A DNA stretch of 41,020 bases from an uncultured Prevotella sp. (GCA_944319915.1 CALUEY010000014.1:1-41020), one strand, 5' to 3'; positions 15,437 to 24,913 are shown, counted from the stretch's first letter. The notes: generated from the letters alone by a model not told the origin. A program made the numbers and translations.

Positions 15437-15467
15437 TTGGCGGAATGGAAAGAAATGTCTATTTTTG
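15437..15467 (+). promoter_or_regulatory. Promoter of the OmpA-family gene
   Basis: TTG (15437-15439), 20 bases, TATTTTTG (15460-15467). The transcript would have a leader of about 45 bases before the ATG at 15517, which rules out the longer frame that opens at 15415. Confidence 0.8.
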
Positions 15468-15516
15468 CGAATACTACGACAAGAGGATATATAGTTTATG
15501 TAAAATTGGTATAGGT

Positions 15517-16674
15517 ATGAAAAAGTTATTAATCATGCTGGCTTTGGCCAGCGTCTCTGTGGCCGGAATGGCCCAGGACAACGAGTCGGAAGTGCCGCAG
15601 ATGAAGCACAGCGTGGCCACGAACTCCTTCTGGAGCAACTGGTTCTTGCAGGCTAATCTGGCCGGGAGCGCATTCTATAGCAACGAGGAGATGGAGAGCG
15701 GATTCTCCAAGAGTCCTTTCAAGGGCTTCCGCAACAACCTCGGCTTCTCGGTTGCCATCGGTAAGTGGTTCACTCCGGGCATAGGTCTGCGCACAAAGTT
15801 CCAAGGCATTTGGGGGCGCACGGTGGTGTCGGAAGACAAAGACCTCAACGCCAACAAGTATTGGGTGCTCAACGAGCAGGTGCTCTTCAACCTGAGCAAC
15901 ATGATCTTTGGCTATAACCCCACCCGCGTGTGGAACTTCGTTCCTTACATGGGCGCCGGCTTTGGCCGCAATATGAGCTACAACAGCTACGACATGAACT
16001 TCGGGCTGGGTATACTCAACACCTTCCGCCTCAGCCGCAAGGTGGCCATCAACCTCGACCTCTCGTGGTACTGCTTCGAGCCGGGCTTCGACGGAGTGCC
16101 CGCCATGATGCCCAATGTGGACGGCTTCGTGAAGAAGCGCGACAACATGGTAAACGTGGAGGTGGGCCTCACCTACAACCTGGGCAAGGCAACATGGGAG
16201 AAGACGCCCGATGTTGACGCACTCAAGGCTCTCTCGCAGGGCCAGATTGACGCGCTCAACGCCCAGCTGGCCGATGCCCAGTCGGAGAACGACAGGCTGA
16301 AGGACATGCTGTCGAAGCAGAGGCCCGTGCAGGAGACTAAGGTGGTGAAGGAAGTGGTTGCAGCCCCGGTTTCGGTGTTCTTCAACATCGGCAAGTCGAA
16401 GATTGCCTCGAAGAAAGACCTGCAGAACGTGAAGGACCTTGCTGAAGTGGCCAAGGCAAACAACAGCAAGATAGTGGTTACCGGCTATGCCGACAGCCAG
16501 ACCGGAAGCGCAAGCTGGAACAAGACGCTGAGCCAGAAGCGCGCCGAGACCGTTGCTGACGAGCTTGTAAACATGGGCATAAGCCGCGACAACATCGAGA
16601 TTGTGGCAGCCGGTGGCGTTGACACGCTCTCGCCTGTGTCTTACAACCGCCGCGCAACCGTTGCGATAAAGTAA
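15517..16674 (+). CDS. OmpA-family outer-membrane protein
   Basis: 385 residues. Signal peptide MKKLLIMLALASVSVAGMAQ, then an eight-strand-type beta-barrel (~25-230) with many aromatic-ended strands. A short helical linker with heptad character follows (ALKALSQGQIDALNAQLADA, ~240-275). The C-terminal OmpA peptidoglycan-binding domain (~290-385) shows FFNIGKSKIASKKDLQNV, VVTGYADSQTGS and LSQKRAETVADELV. It anchors the outer membrane to peptidoglycan and forms a small pore. It stands alone, between its promoter at 15437-15467 and the hairpin at 16699-16729. The start is chosen from the signal peptide and the promoter position. Confidence 0.92.
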   Translation: MKKLLIMLALASVSVAGMAQDNESEVPQMKHSVATNSFWSNWFLQANLAGSAFYSNEEMESGFSKSPFKGFRNNLGFSVAIGKWFTPGIGLRTKFQGIWGRTVVSEDKDLNANKYWVLNEQVLFNLSNMIFGYNPTRVWNFVPYMGAGFGRNMSYNSYDMNFGLGILNTFRLSRKVAINLDLSWYCFEPGFDGVPAMMPNVDGFVKKRDNMVNVEVGLTYNLGKATWEKTPDVDALKALSQGQIDALNAQLADAQSENDRLKDMLSKQRPVQETKVVKEVVAAPVSVFFNIGKSKIASKKDLQNVKDLAEVAKANNSKIVVTGYADSQTGSASWNKTLSQKRAETVADELVNMGISRDNIEIVAAGGVDTLSPVSYNRRATVAIK

Positions 16675-16698
16675 TTCTTAACCTTATACAAGCCGATG

Positions 16699-16729
16699 GA
16701 GGCCGGCGGGCATCTTGCCCGCCGGCCTC
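16699..16729 (+). terminator. Hairpin after the OmpA-family gene
   Basis: GAGGCCGGCGGGC (16699-16711), loop ATCTT, GCCCGCCGGCCTC (16717-16729): 13-bp perfect stem followed by a weak T tract (atttcgtt). Confidence 0.75.
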
Positions 16730-16927
16730 ATTTCGTTATGGCAAGCAGGCGTCAGCAGTGCGGAATATGGGTGGAGAGCCAACTAACGGTGCCTCACGTG
16801 TGATTGGTGTCCTAACGCGATTTGTGGTTAACGGCAAGGAAGCTTCATCCGGTCGCTGCTCAGCGCGGGGCCGGCTTGCTGATAAACGAAGTTTTTCCCA
16901 TTGTTTGCAAAAAAAGAGATGGAAAAA

Positions 16928-16959
16928 TTTGGTTGTTCAGATTTTTATCCGTACCTTTG
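16928..16959 (+). promoter_or_regulatory. Promoter of tRNA-Val (first copy)
   Basis: TTTG (16928-16931), 20 bases, TACCTTTG (16952-16959), exact consensus, 23 bases before the tRNA. The ~200 bases upstream hold no supported gene. Confidence 0.85.
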
Positions 16960-16981
16960 CACCCGCAAACAACAAGCATCC

Positions 16982-17056
16982 GGGCGCTTAGCTCAGCTGG
17001 TTTAGAGCATCTGCCTTACAAGCAGAGGGTCGGGGGTTCGAATCCCTCAGCGCCCA
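16982..17056 (+). tRNA. tRNA-Val (TAC anticodon), copy 1
   Basis: 75 bases, full cloverleaf: acceptor GGGCGCT/AGCGCCC, anticodon stem CTGCC-type with loop CTTACAA, T loop TTCGAAT, discriminator A, CCA not encoded. Identical base for base to the copy at 33102-33176. Confidence 0.95.
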
Positions 17057-17065
17057 CAACGTATG

Positions 17066-17097
17066 GAGACACTGCCTTGCGCGGTGTCTCTTTTTTT
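17066..17097 (+). terminator. Terminator of tRNA-Val copy 1
   Basis: GAGACAC (17066-17072) and GTGTCTC (17084-17090) stem followed by seven T (17091-17097). Confidence 0.85.
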
Positions 17098-17226
17098 ATG
17101 CCGTTAGTCTTGCTGCCGGGCCATGGGCGGCAGGCACAATGAGCCTCTCGGCGTGCAGTTTGGTCACGGAAAGCGGCATTATAACCACAAAGTGGCGCAT
17201 AGCGTTCATATTGCCATGTATTTGCG

Positions 17227-17257
17227 TTGGCATTTAAATGTTTTTTGATTAATTTTG
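17227..17257 (+). promoter_or_regulatory. Promoter of the outer-membrane barrel gene
   Basis: TTG (17227-17229), 20 bases, TAATTTTG (17250-17257), about 55 bases before the ATG at 17312. Confidence 0.75.
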
Positions 17258-17311
17258 CAAACGCAAAGTTGCACAATGCAAAATGTTTAAATAACCGAAA
17301 CAGGCACAGAC

Positions 17312-18064
17312 ATGAAAAAACTGTTACTTTCGCTCGCAGTGGCACTGGCTTCGCTGACGGGCGCGCAAGCTCAGGGAGAGGGCGAGTTTTATGCCCTTGG
17401 CAACCGCATCGGCATAGGTGTAGGCGTGGGTACAGAGGGTATCGGCATCGATGCCGCCACCTGCCTTACCAAGTATTGTTCCGTTCGCCTCGGCGTGAAC
17501 ATCATGCCCGACATCAACTTCACCACCGACGTGGATGTTACAGGCGTAGACCGCTTTGGCTCCGACTTTGAGGGAACTATGGAGGCCAAGGCATCGCTGA
17601 AGCGCACCACGGTAGACCTCAAGTTCGACTGCTACCCATTCCCTGATGCCAGCTCGTTCTTCGTGACGGCCGGCTTCTCGTTCGGTGGCAGCAAGATAAT
17701 CAAGATTACCGGACACAGCGACGAGTTTGCCGAGATGGCCCAGCAAGGCGCAGACCTTGGCATCGACATCGATGAGTACCGGATACCCATCAACGAGAAC
17801 GGTGATGCCGAGGGCGGGGTTAAGGTAAACGGCTTCCGCCCTTACCTTGGCCTTGGTTTCGGCCGCCTCATCCCCAAGGGGCGTGTGGGCTGCCGCTTTG
17901 AGCTTGGCGTGCAGTTCCACGGCAAGCCCAAGGTGTATGCCGAGGGAGTGGACGACCTGCAGGCCATCCTTGAAGAGGAGGCAGGCGACGACATCAGCGA
18001 GCTTATGGACAAGCTTACGGTTTATCCCGTGCTCAAGTTCAGCATCCGCGGCAGGATTCTCTGA
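17312..18064 (+). CDS. Outer-membrane beta-barrel protein
   Basis: 250 residues. The signal peptide MKKLLLSLAVALASLTGAQA is followed by repeated amphipathic strands rich in Gly and aromatic residues (LGNRIGIGVGVGTEGIGIDA; FRPYLGLGFGRLIP), ending in a strand (LKFSIRGRIL) typical of a barrel terminus. An acidic loop at ~210-235 (LQAILEEEAGDDISELMDKL) lies between the last strands. I do not recognise a specific family; it resembles the outer-membrane beta-barrel proteins common in Bacteroidales. Single-gene unit with its own promoter and a GC-rich hairpin after it. Substrate or partner unknown. Confidence 0.75.
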   Translation: MKKLLLSLAVALASLTGAQAQGEGEFYALGNRIGIGVGVGTEGIGIDAATCLTKYCSVRLGVNIMPDINFTTDVDVTGVDRFGSDFEGTMEAKASLKRTTVDLKFDCYPFPDASSFFVTAGFSFGGSKIIKITGHSDEFAEMAQQGADLGIDIDEYRIPINENGDAEGGVKVNGFRPYLGLGFGRLIPKGRVGCRFELGVQFHGKPKVYAEGVDDLQAILEEEAGDDISELMDKLTVYPVLKFSIRGRIL

Positions 18065-18115
18065 TTGCCGTTCCGCCGGTGGCCGGGCCGATGGGCAGCC
18101 CTGGCGTGAAAAGGG

Positions 18116-18154
18116 GCGCGGCCCCGCCATCCGTTGTGGGTGGCGGGGCCGCGC
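18116..18154. terminator. GC-rich hairpin between convergent genes
   Basis: GCGCGGCCCCGCCA (18116-18129) and TGGCGGGGCCGCGC (18141-18154) form a 14-bp perfect stem. There is no plus-strand T run; on the minus strand CCCTTTT follows, so it can act for both the barrel gene and the leftward operon. Confidence 0.65.
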
Positions 18155-18198
18155 TGCTTGGTGGTTGCCGCAGTGATGTGCGGGCTTTGTGCAGAGGC

Positions 18199-19035
18199 TC
18201 ACACGAGCCTGATGCCGTCGTCGCCTATGGTTATCAGCCTGCGGCGGTACAAGTCGCCCACGGCCTTCTTGAACGTTTTCTTGCTCACCTTGAACGTGTC
18301 GGCTATCAGCTCCGCCGGGCTTTTGTCACCAATGGAGCAATGGCCGTTGTTCTCGTAGAGGTAGTTGAGCAGCGTGTTGGCAAATTCCTCGGTCTGGCGC
18401 CTTCCCGAAGGCTGCAGCGCCACGTCGATTTTGCCGTCGGGGCGCACGCAGTCGATGAAGCCGGTAAGGCGGTCGCCGGTGTGCAGCGGTCGGAAAATCT
18501 GGTTGTCGTACACCAGTCCGGGGTAGCAGTTGTCTATTATCACCTTGAAGCCGAGGTCGGTCTTTTGCCACACCAGCAGGTCTACCTCGTCGCCGTGGAT
18601 GTAAGACGGCGGTTCGGGCATGAAGTGCCGCTCAATCTTGGCCGTGGCCATGATGCGGTAGCTCTCCTCATCGAGCGTAACGTACACTATGTAAGAGTTG
18701 CCTTTCACCATGCGCATTTTCTGCTCGCGGAACGGGCAGAAGAGGTCCTTCATCAGCCCCCAGTCGAGAAAGGCGCCGTACTCGTTCACCCAGTTCACCT
18801 TGAGGTAGGCAAAGTCGCCCACCTTGGCGAGCGGCTTCTCGGTGGTGGCCACGGGCCGTTCGTCCTGGTCGAGGTAAACGAACACGGTAAGCTCGTCGCC
18901 CGGCTTGCAGCCCTCAGGCACGTACCTGGCGGGCATCAGTATCTCGCCTTCATCACCCCCGTCGAGGTAAATGCCGAAGTCCACTTTCTTCACAACCGTC
19001 ATCTGGTTGTAGTCTCCAAGTCTTATCCCTTTCAT
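18199..19035 (-). CDS. CvfB-like S1 RNA-binding protein
   Basis: 278 residues. It resembles the CvfB/YitL family: S1-type OB domains (first ~1-65, [14 protein letters not shown]; second ~70-135, [20 protein letters not shown]; third ~150-215 with [16 protein letters not shown]) and a C-terminal winged helix (~225-278, [34 protein letters not shown]). Family members bind RNA and affect virulence-gene expression in firmicutes; the role in Bacteroidota is not established. The ATG overlaps the stop of the upstream LolD-type gene (ATGA at 19032-19035). It is the last gene of a leftward three-gene operon. Confidence 0.85.
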   Translation of the reverse strand: MKGIRLGDYNQMTVVKKVDFGIYLDGGDEGEILMPARYVPEGCKPGDELTVFVYLDQDERPVATTEKPLAKVGDFAYLKVNWVNEYGAFLDWGLMKDLFCPFREQKMRMVKGNSYIVYVTLDEESYRIMATAKIERHFMPEPPSYIHGDEVDLLVWQKTDLGFKVIIDNCYPGLVYDNQIFRPLHTGDRLTGFIDCVRPDGKIDVALQPSGRRQTEEFANTLLNYLYENNGHCSIGDKSPAELIADTFKVSKKTFKKAVGDLYRRRLITIGDDGIRLV

Positions 19036-19745
19036 TGCTCAGCGTTGTTTGTTGCGTTGTAGTCATGTTGCGGCGCGGCGGCAGCCGTTTCTTCGCCGGC
19101 CAGCATCCCGTCGTTCATCTTTATTGTGCGGTCGGTGATTGAGGCCAGGTGCTCGTCGTGCGTGACGATGACGAACGTCTGGCCGAACCTGTCGCGCAAG
19201 TCGAAGAAGAGCTGGTGCAGTTCGTCCTTGTTCTTGCTGTCGAGGCTGCCCGAGGGTTCGTCGGCCAGTATCACGGCGGGGTTGTTCATAAGCGCGCGGG
19301 CCACGGCCACGCGCTGCTTCTCGCCGCCCGACAGCTCGGCGGGCTTGTGGCCGCCGCGGTCGGCCAGGCCCATGAAGTCGAGCAGCTCGGCGGCCCTCTT
19401 GGCGGCCTCCTTGGGCGGTGTGCCGGCTATGTAGGCCGGTATCATCACGTTCTCCGTGGCCGTGAACTCCGGCAACAGCTGGTGGAACTGGAACACGAAG
19501 CCCACGTGGCGGTTGCGGAAGTCGGCCAGGCGGTTGCCGCCGAGTGCCGACGTGTCGGTGCCGTCGATGGTTACGGTGCCGCTGTCGGGCTTGTCGAGCG
19601 TGCCGATTATCTGCAGCAGCGTGGTCTTGCCGGCCCCGCTGGGGCCCACTATGCTCACTATCTCGCCCTTGCCTATGTGCAGGTCGATGCCCTTTAGCAC
19701 CTGCAGCGGGCCGAAACTTTTCTTTATGCCTTTTATGTCTATCAT
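19032..19745 (-). CDS. lolD: LolD-type ABC transporter ATP-binding protein
   Basis: About 237 residues from the ATG at 19745 ([12 protein letters not shown]); an ATG six codons upstream (19763) overlaps the antiporter stop and is the alternative. ABC signatures: Walker [12 protein letters not shown]-loop [12 protein letters not shown], signature [15 protein letters not shown], Walker [13 protein letters not shown], switch His VTHDEH. It is closest to the MacB/LolD class that powers release of lipoproteins or extrusion of substrates. The matching permease is not in the window. The C-terminal ~17 residues ([14 protein letters not shown]) are a low-complexity extension beyond the usual end. It lies between the antiporter and the CvfB-like gene, overlapping both or nearly so. 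Confidence 0.85.
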   Translation of the reverse strand: MIDIKGIKKSFGPLQVLKGIDLHIGKGEIVSIVGPSGAGKTTLLQIIGTLDKPDSGTVTIDGTDTSALGGNRLADFRNRHVGFVFQFHQLLPEFTATENVMIPAYIAGTPPKEAAKRAAELLDFMGLADRGGHKPAELSGGEKQRVAVARALMNNPAVILADEPSGSLDSKNKDELHQLFFDLRDRFGQTFVIVTHDEHLASITDRTIKMNDGMLAGEETAAAAPQHDYNATNNAEQ

Positions 19746-19749
19746 AATC

Positions 19750-21903
19750 TTAGGTCTTGTCATGCGCTTTGTGCCTGCCCCACGAGCCTACCTTGCGGCT
19801 TGTCCACTCGCGCAGGGCGGCGTAGGCACTGCGTTCCTCGTGGAGCTGCGGTGCGGCGTAGGTCATCATGTTGGCCGCCTCGCCATACTGGTCGGGGTAT
19901 ATTATCATGAGGTTCTTGCCGCTGAAGTTCTGCGCCAGCTCCTCGGGCAGGTGTTCAAGGGCCGCCTTGTACGACACGGTTCCCTTTCTTGCTGTGACCA
20001 CCACGAACAGGTGGTCGGCTACTATCGACGCTGCCAGCTGCGGCAGCTCGTTCCAGTGCTCCATCGGAGTGTATGTGGCTCTCACCCCTTGGTGCGAGCC
20101 TTGCAGGTAAGCGGCAATGAGCTGCATCGTCTGCTGCCGCCCGTGGAACTGTAGACGGCACTCCAAGTTGGCGGCAAGGCGCGCCAGCCGCTCCAACCAT
20201 CGGTAGAAGCCAGGCTCGAACTCGGCCTTCGACGGCACGGCCACCTGTATGCGCCTGAGCGTGTTCAGCGGCTGGAGGCACCTCACGAGCACTATCTGCC
20301 GGCTCAGACCGCTGTAGAGGCTCTGCGCCAGCTCGCCGAGGAACTTGTGCGAGTGGCCGCTGCCCGGACACATACCAAGCACTATCTCCGAGGCGTTGAA
20401 CTCCTTGAAGGCGTGCTTTATGCCGTTGGTGATGTTGGTGGCTATGCGCACCTGCGTCTGCACCCGCACGTCGGAGGCGGCCGCCACCTTGGTTATGCGC
20501 TCCATGAGCCGGCGTCCCTGCTCCTGCCGTGGCAGGCGGTTGGCGTCGTCGTACACCACGTTGAGGGCCACCAGCCCGCGGTTCAGCTTCTTGTTGCGCA
20601 TCATCACGGCTATGGTTATCAGCGTGGCGGCGTTGTCGGGGTCGCGCAGCGGCACCATTATCTTCTCGTCGTCGGCCCCGTCTTCCTGCGGGGTGGTGGC
20701 GCGCGTTTCCAGCACCATGCTCTTTGCGGCGCGCTCGGTGGTGAACGAGCTGAACACGCACGTGACGAGGATCAGTATTATCGTGCCGTTGAGCACGTCG
20801 TCGTTGAGCACCCGCTGGCCGTTGGGCAGCAGCAGGTTGTAGCCCACGAGCACGGCGGCCAGCGTGGCCCCGGCCTGTGCGTTGCTCAGCCCGAATATCA
20901 TCTCACGCTCAAGCGCCCTCATGCCGAACATCTTCTGCGTGGCCAGCGAGGCCACCCACTTGCTCGCCAGGGCCACGGCTATCATCACGGCGGCCACCTG
21001 CAGCGTGCCCATGCCGCTGAAAAGTATCTTCACGTTGACCATCATGCCCACGCCGATGAGGAAGTAGGGAATGAAGATGGCGTTGCCCACGAACTCAAGG
21101 TGGGTCATCAGCGGCGACACGTTAGGCACGTAGCGGTTGAGCACCAGGCCCACGAGGAACGCCCCGAGCAGCCCCTCCATGCCGATGGCCTCCATGAGCC
21201 ACGCGCCCAGGAAAGTCATGGCGAGCACGAAGATGAACTGCGTAACGTTGTCCTCGTAGCGGCGGAAGAAGTAGCGGGCTATGCGCGGGAAGAAGAAGAA
21301 TATGGCGAAGAACACGGCGGATATCTTCAGGAAGAGCAGCAGCCAGTAGCCGCCGGTGATGTTGCCCTTGAATATGCCGCCCACGATGGCCAGCACCAGC
21401 AGCGTGAGCGTGTCGGTGATGGCCGTGGCTCCGACGGCGATGGTTACGCTGCGCTGCCGTGCCAGGCCGTAGCGCAGCACCGTGGGGTAGGCTATGAGCG
21501 TGTGCGAGGCGTACATGCTCGCCAGCAGCACCGATGTGATGAAGCCGTAGCCGAGCAGCGAGCGGTTGAGTGCGAAGCCCATGGCCATGGGTATGACGAA
21601 GGCTAGTATGCCGTGGGTGAAGGTGCGCACGCGGTTCTTGCGCACGTCGCCCATGTTCATCTCCAGCCCGGCCAGGAACATTATGTAGTACAGGCCCACG
21701 TGCCCGAACAGTTCCATTGAGCGGTCGTCGGCAAGGATGTTGAAGCCGTGGGGGCCCACGGCCACGCCGGCGAGCACCATGCCCACTATGTGCGGTATGC
21801 GCAGCTTGCCCATGATGATGGGTGCAAAGAGTATGATGCACAGCACGATGAAGAACGACATCGTGGGCGAGCTTATGGGCAGGTAGCTTGACAGGTCAGG
21901 CAT
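19750..21903 (-). CDS. Cation/proton antiporter of the CPA2 (KefB/NapA-like) type
   Basis: 717 residues. The N-terminal ~400 residues contain about twelve membrane segments with CPA2 features: [20 protein letters not shown] near the start, FLAGLEMN, and [14 protein letters not shown], an acidic site in the transport core. The C-terminal ~300 residues are cytoplasmic, with two segments resembling universal-stress-protein folds ([20 protein letters not shown]; later [18 protein letters not shown]), common in Bacteroidota antiporters of this kind. Likely exchanges Na+ or K+ for H+ and is regulated through its soluble domain. First gene of the leftward operon. Confidence 0.88.
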   Translation of the reverse strand: MPDLSSYLPISSPTMSFFIVLCIILFAPIIMGKLRIPHIVGMVLAGVAVGPHGFNILADDRSMELFGHVGLYYIMFLAGLEMNMGDVRKNRVRTFTHGILAFVIPMAMGFALNRSLLGYGFITSVLLASMYASHTLIAYPTVLRYGLARQRSVTIAVGATAITDTLTLLVLAIVGGIFKGNITGGYWLLLFLKISAVFFAIFFFFPRIARYFFRRYEDNVTQFIFVLAMTFLGAWLMEAIGMEGLLGAFLVGLVLNRYVPNVSPLMTHLEFVGNAIFIPYFLIGVGMMVNVKILFSGMGTLQVAAVMIAVALASKWVASLATQKMFGMRALEREMIFGLSNAQAGATLAAVLVGYNLLLPNGQRVLNDDVLNGTIILILVTCVFSSFTTERAAKSMVLETRATTPQEDGADDEKIMVPLRDPDNAATLITIAVMMRNKKLNRGLVALNVVYDDANRLPRQEQGRRLMERITKVAAASDVRVQTQVRIATNITNGIKHAFKEFNASEIVLGMCPGSGHSHKFLGELAQSLYSGLSRQIVLVRCLQPLNTLRRIQVAVPSKAEFEPGFYRWLERLARLAANLECRLQFHGRQQTMQLIAAYLQGSHQGVRATYTPMEHWNELPQLAASIVADHLFVVVTARKGTVSYKAALEHLPEELAQNFSGKNLMIIYPDQYGEAANMMTYAAPQLHEERSAYAALREWTSRKVGSWGRHKAHDKT

Positions 21904-21943
21904 GGCTGGTGGGTTGGGTGTAGGTTGGAGGGCGGCTCCTGCC

Positions 21944-21962
21944 GCTTATCTTCTGCAAAGGT
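21944..21962. repeat. 19-bp direct repeat, copy 1 (carries -7 box for antiporter)
   Basis: GCTTATCTTCTGCAAAGGT, also at 22010-22028. With the following A it gives TACCTTTG on the minus strand (21963-21956), a consensus -7 box 53 bases before the antiporter ATG. Confidence 0.7.
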
Positions 21963-22009
21963 AATGCCAGCGAGGGCAATGTGAGCTTGCTCACTGATTG
22001 CCGAGCGCA

Positions 22010-22028
22010 GCTTATCTTCTGCAAAGGT
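22010..22028. repeat. 19-bp direct repeat, copy 2
   Basis: Identical to 21944-21962. Here the flanking base gives CACCTTTG on the minus strand, so the -7 box is no longer consensus. The 47 bases between the copies hold no gene. Confidence 0.7.
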
Positions 22029-22072
22029 GCAAAAAAAAATTCACAATTAAGTGGCATTTGGCCTAAAAGTTG

Positions 22073-22080
22073 TAATTTTG
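22073..22080 (+). promoter_or_regulatory. -7 box of asd
   Basis: TAATTTTG, matching TAnnTTTG, 35 bases before the asd ATG; no clear -33 box. It supports the start at 22116 over the frame opening at 21981. Confidence 0.65.
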
Positions 22081-22115
22081 TAGCCGAAACAGGTATTTTA
22101 TTAAGGTGTAAAGAC

Positions 22116-23126
22116 ATGAAAATAGCTATTGTAGGAGCCAGCGGAGCAGTGGGGCAGGAATTCCTGCGCGTGCTCGCTGAGCGGCAGTTTCCCGTGGACG
22201 ACCTGCTGTTGTTCGGGTCGGAGCGCAGCGCAGGGCGCAAGTATGCGTTCCGCGGCAAGGAGTATGAGGTAAAGCTTTTGCAGCACGGCGACGACTTCAA
22301 GGGCGTTGACATCGCCTTCGCGTCGGCCGGTGCCGGCACGTCGAAGGAGTTTGCCGCCGACATAACGAAACATGGCGCGGTTATGATAGACAACTCGAGC
22401 GCCTTCCGCATGGACGACGACGTGCCTCTGGTGGTGCCCGAATGCAACGCCGAGGACGCGCTCAACCGCCCGCGCGGCATCATTGCCAACCCCAACTGCA
22501 CCACCATCATGATGGTGGTTGTGCTGCAGCCAATAGAGAAGCTGAGCCACATACGCCGCATCCACATAGCCAGCTACCAGAGCGCCAGCGGCGCCGGGGC
22601 CGCCGCCATGGCCGAGCTGCAGCAGCAGTACGCCGAGATACAGCAGGGGCAGCCCGTTACGGTGAGCAAGTTCCCCTACCAGCTGGCCTACAACGTCATC
22701 CCGCAGATAGACGTTTTCCAGCCCAACGGCTACACCAAGGAGGAGATGAAGATGTACAACGAGACACGCAAGATAATGCACAGCGACGTGCGTTGCTCCG
22801 CAATGTGCGTGCGCGTGTCGTCGCTCCGCGCCCACTCTGAGTCGGTGTGGGTTGAGACCGAGCGCCCGCTCAGCGTCGAGGAGGTGCGCCAGGCCCTGGA
22901 GGCCGCCCCCGGCGTAACAGTGGAGGACGACCCCGCCAACCTCGTTTACCCCATGCCGCTCGACACCGCAGGCAAGGACGACGTGTTCGTGGGCCGCATA
23001 CGCAAGGACTTGGCCGACGACAACGGCCTCACCCTCTGGCTCTCGGGCGACCAGATACGCAAGGGCGCGGCCCTCAACGCAGTGCAGATAGCCGAGTACC
23101 TCATCAAGGTGGGCAACGTTAAGTAA
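22116..23126 (+). CDS. asd: Aspartate-semialdehyde dehydrogenase
   Basis: 336 residues. It reduces aspartyl phosphate to aspartate semialdehyde with NADPH, the branch point to lysine/diaminopimelate, threonine and methionine. N-terminal Rossmann motif [10 protein letters not shown] (~6-15), the catalytic Cys in [11 protein letters not shown] (~126-136), [10 protein letters not shown] (~153-162), and the C-terminal [20 protein letters not shown] with the return to the dimer interface. Length is normal. Start chosen at [13 protein letters not shown]; the upstream extension of the frame lies above the promoter box. Single-gene unit with a terminator at 23160-23206. Confidence 0.95.
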   Translation: MKIAIVGASGAVGQEFLRVLAERQFPVDDLLLFGSERSAGRKYAFRGKEYEVKLLQHGDDFKGVDIAFASAGAGTSKEFAADITKHGAVMIDNSSAFRMDDDVPLVVPECNAEDALNRPRGIIANPNCTTIMMVVVLQPIEKLSHIRRIHIASYQSASGAGAAAMAELQQQYAEIQQGQPVTVSKFPYQLAYNVIPQIDVFQPNGYTKEEMKMYNETRKIMHSDVRCSAMCVRVSSLRAHSESVWVETERPLSVEEVRQALEAAPGVTVEDDPANLVYPMPLDTAGKDDVFVGRIRKDLADDNGLTLWLSGDQIRKGAALNAVQIAEYLIKVGNVK

Positions 23127-23159
23127 GCTTTGCCGCCAGATCCAATGGCGTAAAGAGCA

Positions 23160-23206
23160 AATCCCGTGCAGGGCAGGCAGCGAGCCGCCCCGCGCGGGAT
23201 TTTTTG
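23160..23206 (+). terminator. Terminator of asd
   Basis: AATCCCGTGC (23160-23169) pairs with GCGCGGGATT (23192-23201, one wobble), followed by a T run (23200-23206). Confidence 0.8.
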
Positions 23207-23238
23207 TTTACAAACACGGCTTTGCTCTGTGGCAAGTG

Positions 23239-23342
23239 GCGCATTGCCTTGCCAAACGGGTCGTTTCGCCTTGCGAAACAGCCCGTTTGGCAGCTTGAAA
23301 CGGGCTGTTTCGCAAGCTCAAACGGCACGCAGCGCAATGCGC
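23239..23342. repeat. Nested, mutually exclusive hairpin cluster
   Basis: Within 104 bases there are four inverted pairs: 23239-23247/23334-23342 (9 bp, outermost), 23251-23260/23282-23291 (10 bp), 23263-23269/23273-23279 (7 bp, three-base loop) and 23270-23288/23298-23316 (19 bp perfect, nine-base loop). The 10-bp and 7-bp stems compete with the 19-bp stem for the same bases. The recurring words are AAACGGG and GTTTCGC. It lies in a 630-base gap between asd and the BspA-like gene. It could be a REP- or MITE-like repeat or a switchable leader. Confidence 0.65.
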
Positions 23343-23488
23343 TGATTGCCAGTTTGTTGTGGAAACAATCCCCAATCGGAAATGTTTTTACATTTTTGCA
23401 AGCGGCTTTCGCGCTTTTGCGCAAACAATCAATGCTGTTAATTTTTACAAAAAAGCCTGCGATTCATTCAAGTTATCAATAAAAACAC

Positions 23489-23496
23489 TATATTTG
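23489..23496 (+). promoter_or_regulatory. -7 box upstream of a gene remnant
   Basis: TATATTTG matches TAnnTTTG, about 52 bases before the ATG at 23548 of the remnant. It looks like a surviving promoter of the decayed gene. Confidence 0.45.
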
Positions 23497-23547
23497 TGAT
23501 ATAAAACCATCTATAACATAATGTACTAATTTAAAAAACAATTTATT

Positions 23548-23727
23548 ATGAAACACTACCTGCATTTACGGCATGGGCGGCAAACAAATATACCAAATGC
23601 CAATTGCCGCCCGCGGGAACACTTATGTTGAAATGCCAGCACCGGGCTATGCGCGGGAATGTACCTCTACAGCCTCATCATAGACGGGCAACTCATTGAC
23701 ACCAAGCGGATGGTGGTGACAAGATAA
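23548..23727 (+). pseudogene. Remnant of the C-terminus of a surface/secreted protein
   Basis: Translating across two frames gives IYGMGGKQIYQMPIAARGN from 23564, then after a frame change GMYLYSLIIDGQLIDTKRMV up to the stop at 23725-23727. The pattern (xYxxxGKQI...PIAxRG...GMYLYSLIxDGxxIDTKRM) is what I recall from the C-terminal end of Bacteroidales tail-fibre/S74-like and sorting-domain proteins. Everything upstream of the last ~50 residues is missing and the frame is broken, so only a decayed tail remains. An ATG (23548) with an upstream promoter box now reads into it for only 27 codons. Confidence 0.55.
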
Positions 23728-23760
23728 ATTTGTTTTGAATGACATTTAAGCATTACGACC

Positions 23761-24909
23761 ATGAAGCAGCTATTATATACCTTGCTCGCGCTCTTCGCCA
23801 CCCTGCAACCGGCCATGGCGCAAGAGGACAACACCCACGTTACAGTAAACGTTGACGGCACGCCCTTGGAGAGCCTACTCACTGATGAGCAAAAGGCACA
23901 AGTTACCCACCTCTCCATAACAGGAACGCTTGCCGAGGATGACTACGCCGTGCTGTGCGAGCTTTTAGCCAACCAGCTTGAGGAACTAAACCTGCGCGAC
24001 GCCGACATAGACACCCTGCCCGCACACGCCTTTGACTGCACGTTGGAATACAGGCGTGAAGAACGTACCGTGGTTCTGCCCGAATCGTTGGTGCATCTGT
24101 CAGACTGTGCATTGAACATCATTGGCAGCAGATGTGCTTTCTTGATATCTGGCACATATCCAAGTTTTGGCAAATACCCATACGGTGGAGGAAACGATGA
24201 GTATAACATGTATAACGCGAGGGTCGCAATCCTAAAGCTTGCCGAGGGGAACACACGGTATAAATACGAGAACAACGCCATCTACTCATTGGATGGCGAC
24301 ACGCTTTATACACCAAACGACTTAACTGACCTTTTCTTTGCCAGCGGCGGCAAGCTGGCCATGGACGGCACAAAGGCCATGCTTGCCAATGCATACGAAC
24401 ATTCTCTTTTGCCATGGGACGCTGTGATTCCTGCCAGCGTGGACACTATAGGCAACCGGGCTTTTGCCGAAGTGGTAACTTCTGTTCCAGTTGGCGGAGA
24501 TTGGCACTTTTGGCTTATATGCGAGGCTGCGATTCCCCCGAAAATAGGGAAAGACACATTCAAGGACGCAGAATTCCAGAAGTTGCTCGTTCCACACGGA
24601 AGCATCGAACTTTACAAGAACGCCCCAGGCTGGAATGACTTCCCTATTTCCGCCATAGTGCCAAACGACATAACGGTGACAAAAAATGGTGGGATGCATG
24701 TGACAGACAACGGGAATGCATACATCGTAAAAGCCGGGCAAGTCATCGAACACATCAGATGCTACAATGCTGCCGGACAACAAGTGCTGTCACGGCCAAT
24801 AAACTCAACCACGGAAGAGATAAGCAAGGAACGCCTGCCACAGCCATACGCCATAATGCGCATAGCATTCGAGGACGGAACATCTGAAACCATAAAACTA
24901 AAGCCTTAG
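23761..24909 (+). CDS. BspA-like (LRR_5-type) secreted protein
   Basis: 382 residues. Signal peptide MKQLLYTLLALFATLQPAMA. The next ~70 residues contain leucine-rich segments (VTHLSITGTLAEDDYAVL, ANQLEELNLRDADIDTLP), and later VIPASVDTIGNRAFAEV and IPPKIGKDTFKDAEFQKLLV are typical of BspA-type repeats. The last ~75 residues (VTDNGNAYIVKAGQ, IRCYNAAGQQVLS, FEDGTSETIKLKP) look like a Bacteroidales C-terminal beta-sandwich sorting/anchor domain. Such proteins are exported and often bind host matrix or other cells. It lies between two gene remnants (23548-23727 and 24914-25273), so this is a turnover spot for surface genes. A TAAATTTG box at 23725-23732 is a possible promoter. Confidence 0.7.
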   Translation: MKQLLYTLLALFATLQPAMAQEDNTHVTVNVDGTPLESLLTDEQKAQVTHLSITGTLAEDDYAVLCELLANQLEELNLRDADIDTLPAHAFDCTLEYRREERTVVLPESLVHLSDCALNIIGSRCAFLISGTYPSFGKYPYGGGNDEYNMYNARVAILKLAEGNTRYKYENNAIYSLDGDTLYTPNDLTDLFFASGGKLAMDGTKAMLANAYEHSLLPWDAVIPASVDTIGNRAFAEVVTSVPVGGDWHFWLICEAAIPPKIGKDTFKDAEFQKLLVPHGSIELYKNAPGWNDFPISAIVPNDITVTKNGGMHVTDNGNAYIVKAGQVIEHIRCYNAAGQQVLSRPINSTTEEISKERLPQPYAIMRIAFEDGTSETIKLKP

Positions 24910-24913
24910 GATT

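Noticed and set aside
20347-21606. A 419-codon plus-strand frame inside the antiporter gene
   Set aside because: His/Gly/Arg-rich translation without motifs; the minus strand encodes a complete antiporter.
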